This document shows, one piece after another, positions 24,501 through 36,500 of a DNA stretch of 64,000 nt (positions within the stretch are counted from its first letter, which is position 1; each line of letters opens with the position of its first letter). This stretch comes from Owenia fusiformis (Eukaryota > Annelida > Polychaeta > Sabellida > Oweniidae). A program made the translations under genes and the position numbers. A model generated the notes under the pieces. It was not told where the DNA came from. It worked only from the letters and a program-made list of their open reading frames with translations, and searched no databases. The stretch covers positions 26,553,248 through 26,617,247 of the forward strand of contig CAIIXF020000003.1 in the NCBI GenBank assembly GCA_903813345.2. The letters run 5' to 3'.

Positions 24501-27500
24501 ATAATGGAAAGACCCCAATCGTGACACATTCTAGCGCTATTTTAGCATTATCTGTACATACCCCTTTCTGTACTTTGCTTTCACCCTCTCAATGAAAGCT
24601 TTGTTTCCACAGAGCAAGGGTGTTACCGTTACATGTAGATCCTGCGTCTCGGGGTTAGGGTTATGTAAGGTGTAATTATCAAATTAAAGTTCCATGTTAT
24701 ATAAAACAGGGAATCGATCAGAGACCCTGTTAACTTAATTGTAATTTCTATTGTAATTTTCAAAATCCACTATACTACTCTTTTGTAACGAGAATATAAT
24801 ACTGCTGTTAAGTTGCAATTAGCTTAACAGCGAATATCATAATTTTGATAGAAACAACTACCTTGTAGAAGTACTTTACATCGTTTCTTGTGAGCGGAGT
24901 TTTCACCATACTTTTGTAAGTATTTGCATGGACATTGGCATTTTGTGGTGATTTTGCCTTGTTTGATTGTCGGTGAAATTCTTGACGTTTAATGTCCAAT
25001 GAGCGCCACTTCTCATTTTATTTATCCTTATCAATATTTTAATTCATAACATGATCAATAGACTTAGACCTAAATCTTGTCTCCTGGAAAGCTTTGAAAA
25101 ATCGTTCGACAAATTCCAAATTGAAAAACTGCTTTCACCTTTATCCATTGATTGTGTAAGTTTTTTGTTTTTTTTAGTTTTTTTTATTTCAAAGAAAAAA
25201 CATGTTAAAGCAATTGCAAAAAAACAATTACAATACAGCTACATGGTAAACATACATTTTACAATTTTACAATACAGTATCGGTTTAAACGTTAGTCTTT
25301 AAGAAATTTTATCCCATTGGCATTTTTTTTATTTAAAGGAAAAAATCATCAATATCATTTGTTAATTTTGCTTCCATGATTTTCAACTTATCGCCTCTGC
25401 CAACCCGTTTGTCCATAATAAAATATTCCTTCACATTACTTATAAAACCTTTAAATGTTGGTTTTAGAATAGATTATTTGCACAAATAAACATACCTTTT
25501 AAAAATACATAGCATATTATATTCCAAAATCGTGTAAGTTTATTAACATAAACGTATCATTATTCAGTATGAGTTATTTTGGAATTGTTTGTGATTATTA
25601 ATCATTATTAATTACAGAGTTAACTAATAAGCCTTTTATATCTTAGATAAGTTCTTATCCCTGCATTGATTGACTTATAATCGCTAGCTTGTACAATGAA
25701 AAACATCAAACCCAAATTGGACGTATCTGAATTATAATGACATACTTTTTATGATATGATGTTGCGTTTCAGACTCCTACAGAATGCTAATTCTAGGTCC
25801 AGGCGATCTGTGAATAGTTTGGAAACTGATTTTTATGGAGATATCTACATGTATGAATACCACACGTATTCTGAGATACAGCAACTTTTAAACAGTATTG
25901 AGACAACATATCCCCTCCTCTGTAAAACTATGGTGATCGGAAAGTCGTTTGAAAAACGGGACCTACGATTAATGAAGGTTGGTCAAGTTATCATAGTTAG
26001 TAATGTGAATGTTGCTTATTAGATATGTTTATGTCGTTTCCCATTGGATTAGCAATGTAGTCTTTATTATAGGAAGATAATTTTTTAGTTAATCCAAAAC
26101 TGGGCTTTGTATTTGCTATTTTGAGATTTAATAATCTTTAAAATTGAACCCTTCAATGACTGTATCATGTTCCACTTAGGTGGGTATGAGGTACATGTAG
26201 GAGGTTTTTATACAAAGCCCCAAAACTGGCCATTACCTGAAATTATTAATTATATTTTAGATAAGCACTGGTAAAGGATTGAATGGTACAGCCAAGCCGT
26301 CTGTATGGATTGATGGAGGTATTCATGCCAGAGAGTGGATTGCTCCTGCAACTGCCATCAACATAATACATTTAGTGAGTTTACTTAACATTTCCCCATT
26401 CTAAGTATATAAAGAAAGTCACATTCGTTCATTGAGTACTCTTGTATGTAAAAACAGTTACTTAATCGAAGTTGTCATCCTTAGTGGACGTAAATTGAAT
26501 TATGTTTATTTCAGTTAATTCGTGGCTATGTTACCAATGATACTGTTGTGTTAAAGATGTTGAATGACTTCGACTGGTATATTTTACCAATTTCAAATCC
26601 CGATGGCTATGTGTACACATGGACTACAGTAAGTACAGAGTGACGCAAAAAAGTCACCCACTTATTTTGGAATAGCTTTCTCAATAATTGGGGAATCTTT
26701 GCAATGTTCAATAGAAAAAAGATTGGATAGAATTAACAAGTTACGATTTCCGTCTAGGGATGCTCTCGATTTAATCATCAAAAATTGTTAAAAACACAGT
26801 TTTCTGAAATCTTGGGTTTCTCTCTTATCTATTATTTGCATTCTGATACTCATAGCATCTTTCTGTTTCACCTGAAACATGCTCTGATATTATGAGGCAT
26901 ATTCTGTGATCTGAGCACATCAGATGGGAAGAGTTATAACTGTCAATAAGTGTGATAGTTATCATGTAATCATTTATCTAATGTCAATACATTACATAAT
27001 AGGCATTGTATTTAACAGCAGATATTAGCACAGGCATGTGTACACAAGTTTAATGACCCCAATTAAATGAAATATGAGCTGGGATGAAAGATCTCAAAAA
27101 TCCACATTTTTGGGCTCTCTTGGATCGCCAAATCAAGCTCATTATATCATGGCATCTCAGGGCTGAGAAGAAATGAGATGTCATGGTGTATCATGATGAT
27201 TATTTGAGTCATTTCTGGATAGCTTTCACAAACTTACACATATAATTTTGTCTAATTTTCTCACATTTTTAGTGATATAAACATCTCGAACTGATTAGAT
27301 TTTAGGCATTCTGGGTAAATGTTAATGTGGCCATTTTGGATTTTTCGTCCTAAAATCTTGTCTGTAAACTCATGTCTACACATTTCGAGCCAAAGCGTTT
27401 GGTGGATTGAATTTGAATTTTCAGAGATGGCGTTCTCGGTTGATGTTAGGGCGGCCATTTTGAATTTTCCGTCCTAAAATATTGTCTGTAGAGTCTGGTC

Positions 27501-30331
27501 TACACGTTTTAAGCCAAAAAATTGATGTATTGATCTGGAAGTTTTAGGGATGTTTCTTGGTATGCTGGTATGAACGTCTAGAACTGCTTATATTTAGTTT
27601 CGGGGCATTCTCTTAAGGCGGCCATTTTCCGTCCTAAATCTTGTGTGTAAAGTCTTGCCTATGTGTCTCCAGGCGAACTAATTGACAGACTGATTTCAAA
27701 GTTTCAGGGATGACTATTTGTATGAAGAACTGATTAGCTTTCTGGATAATTGTTAAGGTGGCCATTTTGGATTTTTTGCCCTAAAATATTGTATAGTCTT
27801 GTCTACACGTTTCAATCCAAACGGTTTGATAAATTGATCTGAAACCTTAAGGGCAGATTCTTGGTATGGAAGTTTTAAACTGATTAGTTCATTTTGGGTA
27901 AATGTTAAAGCGGCCATTTTGGACTTACCGTCCCAAAAACGTTACATTCTGTTCAAGGGTGCGATAATGTTCACCCTGTGTCTTGTTCTGAATAAATACA
28001 GTTAAATTTGTAACCACAAATGGAAGAAACACCAATGAGTATTACAAGCCACATCAAGAAAAATAAACATCTTACCACCCATTGGGAAATGAAACCCCCA
28101 ATATCCCATTTAAAATAAAACATAAAATAAATGAACTGCGTTGTACACCCATACAAATAAAAATATTATTTAGATACGGATTACTACAGTATGTCATATC
28201 TATCAAATGAAAATCAAGCAATAGAATATATTGTGGAGTGTTATCATTGTAAAGGATCGTATGTGGAGGAAGACGAGGTCGATCAATGGAATTTACAGCT
28301 GCAGGGGAGTTGATGGCAACAGAAACTTTGATTTCCACTGGAGAGGTATTATACCATTTAGAACTATAAAGATGCACTATCTGAACATTAAATACGACAT
28401 TTTACTATCTAATAAAAAGTGACACCTAATGAGAATATGTGTATTGGCGTATATTGTGTAACTATACTTACCCAACTATATGAGGGTAGGTTAAGTCGTT
28501 TTGCAATATTTTAAATAATGCATATGATTTAAAGGTATTTACGAATGCAGGGGGCAATTATGCAATACTTGAGTAGTAGTGCTTACAATATAATATTGTA
28601 ATTTATAATCTTTTATGTGTATTTTATTACTAGATTTCTACGAAAAATATATTGTGCTTTTGGGGCAGCTTTATATCGACTCATGAATCTAAGATTATAG
28701 TATATTTGACATCTCGGTATAATAGCAAAATGAAATGTTTTTGATTAACGCTGTGGAAGACAATTCAGCCTTTCGGAAAATGCCTCAAGGACATAGGAAT
28801 CTTGGAAACATTCTGAATATGATTAAACAAGACACATTGTGATAACTAGCGAATTTTTAGATAAAATCAAATTGGCCAAGTTATTTACCAACATGACAAA
28901 AACCTACTAAATCTTAGCACTGGTTTAGCTGCTCTTGCAAAATTTCAAGTTCATCAGAGAACCACCTTATCTGGAATTCTGATAACATGATTGAGGTGAA
29001 TCACGTCTATCCCTTCCCAAAACACTCATTTAGGGACATTTGGTATGGATGGATGTTTGATGCGAAACCGAAGATTTAAACATTTCACATAATTTTTTTA
29101 GAAACAGGTACCAGTTACAATACCTGCGCTGGTACGTATGGAGGACCTGAAGCGTTTTCTGAGCCCGAGACGCGCGCAATTGCTGACTTTGTCCTGAAAA
29201 ACAACAAGTCAATTAAACTATTCTTACAACTGCATTCGTATGGACAATATTGGTTGACCCCATGGGGCTACACTGCATGGACTGTACCACGTGATCACGC
29301 TGACTTGGTAAGTAGTATAACAAATGTGTTACCCTGTAGCTGAAGTACTGGTACTCATTCCATGTTAATATCAGTGGAGTTACACCTTTTAATGAACATG
29401 TCCAACAGTGCGATATTTCGATGATATTGGTTGACCCAAGTATATGGTTGTTGTATGAAATGATTCTGAGAAATAAGAACTAGGTTACTGTTCTCACTTC
29501 ACTGTGATTCCCTTCATTTGGAAAATTCTTATTCATCAACATGTAATCTATTTGCTATTTTATTTTGACATTATTAGCCATCAGAAGCAGTACCAATGAA
29601 TTACCCCATTCAGGAAATACTTACATTTTCATATCTTTGGTTTTTGCAGTTGTATTTGGCAAGATTGGGACGAAATACCATTAGGTCTAAGTATACCTCA
29701 CACTACCTGGTTGGAACAGCAGCAAGGATGCTTTGTAAGGCCCACGAATTTTACTTTAGAGTTAAAGAGGCACTGAAAATGTTTCTTGATTCTAAACAAC
29801 TAAAATATTAATGTAATTTTTATTATAGTTTCCAAAAAATATTAACAGACCGTTAGCTTTAAAAATATTTTGATATCTGAATTATTATTAGAACCTCTTA
29901 TATTAGACATAAACGCACGACAGTGTTCTGTTTAAATGCATACAGTGTACCTTGTGAATTTAATTCTCATTGATTGGTGTTGGTTAAACAGAGCATTATA
30001 ACTGTTACTTTCTTTGACAATTTTCACAGATTTCAAATATTCATAAGGACATTCAAATATAACAGTAAATTAATTGATATAATTGCATTGCAGTATAACA
30101 TAGTAAATTAATTCATATAATTGCATTGCAGACCCTGCTAGTGGTGGTACAGACGACTGGGTGTATTCTGTGGCTGGTATAAAGTATGCATACACCATTG
30201 AGCTGAGGGATATAGGACGATACAAATTTGCTCTACCAGCTGACTATATCCAGCCGACATCTGAAGAAATCTTTGAAGGAATTAAAACTGTTACAAAGCA
30301 TTTAAAAATCGAACTAGATTTAAAATTATGA
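21555..30331 (+). CDS. Procarboxypeptidase B-like zinc peptidase (M14A), ten exons
   Basis: Exons 21555-21658, 22776-22857, 23593-23729, 25773-25977, 26261-26374, 26515-26628, 28255-28345, 29102-29307, 29650-29734 and 30132-30331 join in frame to 445 residues. A signal peptide (about 1-20) leads into the M14 propeptide ([10 protein letters not shown]... at about 36-105) and a basic activation site RSRR at 116-119. Zinc ligands are His198 and Glu201 (GIHAREW) and His326 (LHSYGQ). Arg257, Asn274-Arg275 (GNRNFDF) and the Tyr of DDWVY bind substrate, and Glu403 (YTIELRD) is the general base. The pocket residue equivalent to 255 of bovine carboxypeptidase is Asp387 (GGTDDW), which predicts removal of C-terminal Arg/Lys, i.e. 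B-type specificity. A one-residue insertion follows that Tyr. Secreted; digestive or zymogen-processing role is inferred. It is convergent with the MAM gene, stops about 245 bp apart. Confidence 0.95.
23006..23126. repeat. Large imperfect palindrome in carboxypeptidase intron 2
   Basis: GAATATGGGTTTTATTCC then AATATGATATTGACC on the left is mirrored by GGTCAATATCATATT then GGAATAAAACCCATATTC on the right, with a ~33-bp loop. Arms are about 40 bp. A possible foldback element; outside it, TTATTCCATAATA (about 23147) and TATTATGGAATAA (about 23395) form another inverted pair, which may mark larger element ends. Confidence 0.7.
23240..23372. repeat. Two to three tandem ~53-bp units with CAATACGATTTTT
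   Basis: CAATACGATTTTTT and CCCGGGGACAATACGATTTT recur at about 23250, 23275, 23300 and 23325, with the decayed end CAATAAGATTTTTAAT. The array lies inside the region bracketed by the inverted TTATTCCATAATA pair. Confidence 0.7.
23750..23955. mobile_element. Decayed MITE, relative of the 16.7-kb copy, in carboxypeptidase intron 3
   Basis: The left part (AGTTTCACGTTTTTAAGAAC, GTACGTGGGCGTGTAATATT) and right part (AATTCTACACGTTTACGTAC, ACGTTTAAAAACATGTAACT) are inverted repeats. The left half also aligns with 16699-16770, including the shared TCCCG.GGGATTA segment. No frame. Confidence 0.6.
27284..27945. repeat. Five degenerate copies of a ~125-170-bp unit in carboxypeptidase intron 6
   Basis: The anchor GGCCATTTTGGATTTT, followed by GTCCTAAAAT.TTGTCTGTA and CTACACGTTT, recurs at about 27329, 27453, 27620, 27760 and 27912. 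Spacing varies and divergence is high, so this is an old array. Immediately after it (about 27963) comes a single relative of the 18.9-kb satellite. Confidence 0.8.
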
Positions 30332-30575
30332 TTCTATCAATTTAGAAAAGTTACATTATATTTCGAATATAGTCTTATGGTAATACATACACCAATCACA
30401 TATCTGTTCTGTACACCTATTAAAAAATACAAGAGAGTGTTCCATTCCTCAACACCACCTCATTGCTACCATGGAGGTACACGTATATTCCCATATAGGT
30501 TGAAAAATATAAATATAAATGCCATTTTTATACAGCGCGAGTAGTGTCATTACTGAGGTAACAGTTTTAAGAGTT

Positions 30576-33500
30576 TTAAGTTATCACACGTTTAATAATC
30601 AAATCGTCAATTGCTATCTCCCCAAATGATTCCCATGACGTCTCAGCAATGATATAAACTTGGACATTAGCCATGAAGCGTCCGCTTTTCTGTATCCAAT
30701 TATCCCCACTGTTTCCTAAAAGTACAAAGAAAAAAAATTGATCTTTTTTTATTATTAAAAAAAGAAAAAAAAAGAAAATTGATCTTACAAACTACGTACA
30801 TTGTATGTGATAGGCATCTACTCTATACAGAATTATTATGCCAACTATACCCGCTAGATATCATTAAATTGCAATATTTTGTAGGCGTACGAAAGACTAA
30901 TATCAAAATGATGGTGAACACCTGCAATGCAATTGGGTGCCATTTGTCAAATCATATACTCAGTAATATAATTCCCTACGAGATGACGCAAATACTACGG
31001 AGGGGGCTAAAATATTTTGCCGTGACGTATAAGTTTTGGAATCGGAGTGCTAGAACTAATCATATCAGTTTCAATATCAATATCAATAAAGGGTTCATGG
31101 CTTGCACAGCATCAAAGAACAACATACACATGTTTTTCAGGAATACAATTTGTACCTGATTTATGCCAGACTTTCTGTTGTGCTGCCCCTATCCCGGATA
31201 TCACTTTCAATGTACCAATGTGTGCTCCATACATGTGGTATTTGAAGTGTAGAATAGTGTTTTCAGTGAAAGTTGGTAACGTTAGGTTAAATAAAGTACC
31301 ACTCATGGTGTCTGTATAAATGTAGTGGCCTAAAACCAAGACATGATAAACAGGGCTAGATTTTGGCACAGATATAAAACAATACTTATTCCTAGTATAT
31401 TAGAATGAGATATATCAAAGAGAAGATTTGTCATGGATAAACCTCTGCATAGCTGTTAGTTTTGCATTGGATCTTTTTTCACATCTTTCTAAAGGAACAA
31501 TTGTATTGGTAGACTCAACGTCACTACCTTTTCATGAAGCTAAAGCTAATCGGATCGTTACTTAAAAATATTGCCAATCAATTTATTCAGGTTTATACTA
31601 TGATAATGAGTTAAGAAACGACATCAATGTACAACATTTCCTAGATCTTGAGATTTCTCTCCTCACTTATTCTATGCTCGAATTAACAAGCCCACTTCGT
31701 CAGAAAAGTGACATTACCATATATCCATTCGGATATTAAAGTACAATGTAACTATATACCTATGCATGTATCAAATGTTGCGTCTCGTGATGGTCCTGTG
31801 TTTTTAAAGTCACTTTCACCAGAACCAATTCTCCACGTTTGAGACCCTCTAGCTGCATCCTTTCTTATATTCAGTTGTTCACAGTCAGTCTCACCCTCTT
31901 CAAAACTGCACCTGAACAGTTCATCGGGGTTGCGTGGTTTCACGGAGTGTTCAGTCATGTTGATTGTACCTGTATAATAAAAAGGTGATACAACAGGATC
32001 GGATCTTGAAACCAACAAGGTGACCCATATTTCAAGTCAGATATTAAGAATAATTGGGTCCCTGAAACCGAAAAGAGGGCCCATTTTCTCGATAATTTGG
32101 CCTAAAATTAAACAACAAGGCCTTAAAAGGCCCAGTAATGCCTAAAAGCCCACTAATGTGGGCCTTAAATTTTTTTGGTCCAACATTTTTTGGGACCAAT
32201 TTTTTCTCCCCCCCCCCCCCCCCATCCGCCAGTGACACAAGGGATAGCGATGGTCGCGCGTAAATCAGAAAGTAAATCAAAAATACTGCCATTTTATAAT
32301 TATCGTTTGCCCTCATCATCTCTCCTTATCATCATTTCTATCTCCCCTAATTTCTTTAATAGTTAAAAATATCACAATCTGATTGTACTAAAATGTATCT
32401 GACCAAACAATCTAAATAGGTGGCTTAATTGAGATTTTGAACAATCGTGAAGCTTACCATTTAGATTGTTGCAGTATCCAGAGAGTATAGATAAGTCATC
32501 GATGGCTATATCACCTCGATATCCATTCCCGACTTCACCTTGTATAAGTATACTATATGTACCAGGCGGCAGCTGAATTTTAAGCTCAATCCATTCATCT
32601 CCTACTTCATCTGATATTGAATAACATATATTAAGAATATATTTTGAAAATGAATACCCAACGCATTATATTTCCTTACCCTAAAGCAGAATTACGAGGG
32701 TTGTCCAAAGGATCTTTTTTATCAAAACTCGATATTTTTCCATGAAAATTTCAGTGAACATTCTTATAACATAAAGAAGGGAAAGTATCGCAACAGATTT
32801 CGGACAGTCATATATTGGCTATTTTCTGAGGATTTTAACAGGTGCATACGTCAAGTAAGTGATTCCTCTTTGATAAAGTGGAAAACAATATTCCCCATGT
32901 TATTTTCCATAGGGAACAATCATGCGATCCATTACTTTCAACTAATTTTGGTCACCCATAATGGACATCTTTAAAACCCCAGGAGGAATTACACATTCCT
33001 TTAAAAAGGGGTTGATTGTGTGTCAAAATGTTACATATTGATGTAATTAAAACTGGAAAAGCAGGAATGAAAGGGTTGAAAATCAGGACAACGTTTCAGA
33101 AAAAATTATGTGGGTGGGTTGTTTGCATCTTCCCTGTCTCAAAGTCAAAATTATTTTATCATATCTATGAGTGCTTTTCCTGGAGATAATGCATTGGCCT
33201 AACATATGCACCTGTTTTAATTAGCCAAAATCCAACACATGACTGTCCGGAGTCTGTTGCGATACATTCCTTCTTCCTTTATATTGTAATATTGTATCGG
33301 AAAAGCGATAAATATAAAATACGGAAAATATTCCATCATTTTCTATACATTGAAAAATCCAGCCAATATGACATACATTATTCCGATGTGCTTACAGTTC
33401 AAATAAGGAACGAAATACAATCACCTGATTTTGAAAATAACACAGTTCCATCACTAGCCCTAACACTTAATGTCCCTATATCTGCGCCAAACATATAGTA

Positions 33501-36500
33501 GAACATGCGTAAACACGCCGGAGTTTGTTCGGACACGTGATACATTACAGGGGTCTCGAGAATTGCTATATCACCTTTGATCCTAGGAGTTGAAGCCTCC
33601 ACATACATATAGGAACCTGTAAGACGGGTATTGTAAAAATTGTAAAAATAAACCATAAAACAAAGACAGAAAAAGAATATGTAGAAACAGAAATGTTATG
33701 AAGGAAACAAATCTAGTCATATCAAACAGCGATCTTACGTAAAAGGCTTAATCTCCCTCCCCCATCCTTAACAATTCTGAACACAGTTTGTTTATAAACA
33801 TCAATACTAATGAATCTTACCACATCTGTATGTATTGTCACCTAACGGACCAGTACTTTTACTGGGTGTGCTACCAGATTGTCTTGTCCAAGTGAAATTG
33901 CTATATTTGCCACCAACCAGGCCACATATGCCGTGTTCGAAGTCACAATAAAACTGATTAATATGGGAACTCTCAGCTGTAACAGTTTGTTGTTCTGTTG
34001 TTCCTGGTTGAATTGTTGGCAATGCTGATGTAACCGATTCAGAAGTTGACCCAGTTGTTAATTTCATTTCTCCTGAAACGGTTTTATTGGAAACACTTCT
34101 TGCAATTGATGTAGGTATATACGTGGTGCTGTGAGGATCTGTTGAGGAAATTGTTGGTTCAGTACTGACAGGTATTACGGTAGCATTGGACGAATCTTCT
34201 GTAACCGATGAAGCATGCGTACTGATAGGTCCATGGGTAATTTCAGCTGTAGCTGAAGCATTAAACGAATCTCTTGTAACCAGTGAAGGTTCAGTACTTA
34301 TAGGGCCGTGGGTAATTTTTGCTTTAGCCGTGTCATTTAAAGAATCTCTGGTAACCAGTGACTGTTCAGTACTCATAGGGCCATGTGTAATTTCTGTTTT
34401 AGTGGAAGCATTAAAAGAATCTCTTGTAACTGATGAATGCTCAGTACTCATAGGGCCGTGTGTAATTTCTGCTTTAGTCGTGACATTGAGAGGACCCTTT
34501 GTAGCCAATATAGATTCAGTCAGATTCTGCTTGGTTTGGTTTGATGAGGATTCAGTTCGGAATGTTGTCTGGCTAGCCGTGACATTCAAATAGCCAATAT
34601 CAACTGATGATGATCCCATTGTAGGTTCTGATGTAGTTGTTGTCTGTCCAAATGCCTCGACTGTATGGTTAACTTTTTCTGCTTGTGATTGAACTGTTGA
34701 TATAGTGGTAGGGAATTCCATTGGTGATGTTTCATTTGTTGTCAAAGAGCCATCAGTCTTGCTCAACATGTTTTTGGTAGTAAGTTCTGAAAAAGCTAAT
34801 CTACCTAGTATGTCTGAGATAGAATATAAGCGTAAAATATAAATACAAAAGAGCAAGCTTAAGTAAGGAAATACCAAAAAGTAGCAAAAACATTTCACAT
34901 ACACAAACATTAGAACTATGATATGATTTGTTTCGGTATATTAAGAAATTGATTTGACACTATTACCTGCGTCGTATGTAATGTAAATCTCATCGAGTCC
35001 AATGTCCGACGACCAAAATTTAGATGGATCGTTTGGAAGCGTGACGTTGAATTCAACATTGGTTGTTCCATCAGGCAGTCTGACGTCATCCACAGACTTC
35101 CACCGGTCTGACGAGTCCATGTTTAAGTTTGGGATAGCTAAACATTTTAATTTCAAAATATGATGCATGATTGAAAACTAGTCAGGATTTAAGGCTTTAT
35201 ATCAAAGAGTTGGTGGATAAAGAAGGTCAAATCATCCAATCGGCAATTTGGAAATTACATTGTGATTGCTAAATACAATATTACATACAAATTGAATATG
35301 TTTATAAATGACAAAGTGAATAAAGATGGAACTACTTACGAAAAAATATGGGATCGTCTTGGGATCTTACTATATTGATGTTTAGACTGCCTAATAGTCT
35401 TCCACGTGTATGATACTTGAATGATAAATATTTAATAACTGGACCATGGAGTGTTGGTGTTCTAATTATTGCCATTTCATTACTTCTGTCGTTTCTAGTG
35501 TTTGAAGGAGAGGATTCCGTGTAAACAAAGTATCCTACAACAAATATATTATCAATAAATGAACCCTACAACAAATATATTATCAATAAATGAACCCTAC
35601 GAGGGGTGATAAATAAGTAATGGACGCTTTTTTACACAGATGCTTTTTATAGACCAATCCCTTCGATTTTCTTACCAGTGATACATCATTCAATTATCTA
35701 TCAACTCTGAAGATTTGAAAACAAAACATGTAATATCTTTTGATATATATTTATTTCTGTGAAGGATGTATGGGTACCCCGGGACCGACATTTACGTCAA
35801 ACATTCTGAAGCTATTTTAGCTTGTTTTACATGCAATGCAGTTGAATGCAGGCTGAACAAAACAAACCATTATGGTCATGAATTACCCCATTTTGTTATG
35901 CCATAGTTGATTTTGAATATTTTATCATCACTATGTGGTATTCATGCCACATTCATTCCACAGAGCCCTCTACATAGGTTCCATCAAGTGCTACATGTAC
36001 ACAATTCCTCATCCTCTTAATTCAAGATTGTGAGACAAGGCTGAATCCATTCTCTGACATGGTAGCAAGATGCAGTTGCACGGGTTGTTTTATTTTATCA
36101 ATATCAATAAACATGCATCCTTTCTCTATAGAAATAAGTAGTGTAGAAATAAATAAGTCACATGTGAGCAGATCTGGACAATATGGTGCATTGGCCAAGG
36201 GCTCAATTTTGAGGTCCAGGGATATTGTTTTTTGAACATTTTGAGATCTGTGGGCAGGTGCAATGTCCATATGGAGTAGGGTGTTCCCTTCTCTCACCAC
36301 CCCTTTCTTCCACAATGCTTTCTCAAATTGACCTGCAAACCCCTTCCATACAACACTCTGACATCACAAAACTTTCTGTTTATGTGTTGACCAGTCAGCA
36401 AGTATTTCAAACAACATAACACATGTTGCATATGAAAAGTTTAAATCTAACTGAAATTTGCCAAACTGGCTGAAAACTGAATATGTGACGTAAATGTCGG

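Noticed and set aside
30779-31159. Plus-strand 126-codon frame
   Set aside because: It overlaps an intron and a real minus-strand MAM exon.
34186-34593. Plus-strand 135-codon frame opposite the mucin exon
   Set aside because: It is the antisense of the Ser/Thr-rich repeat coding exon, which has a signal, splice sites and frame closure on the minus strand.
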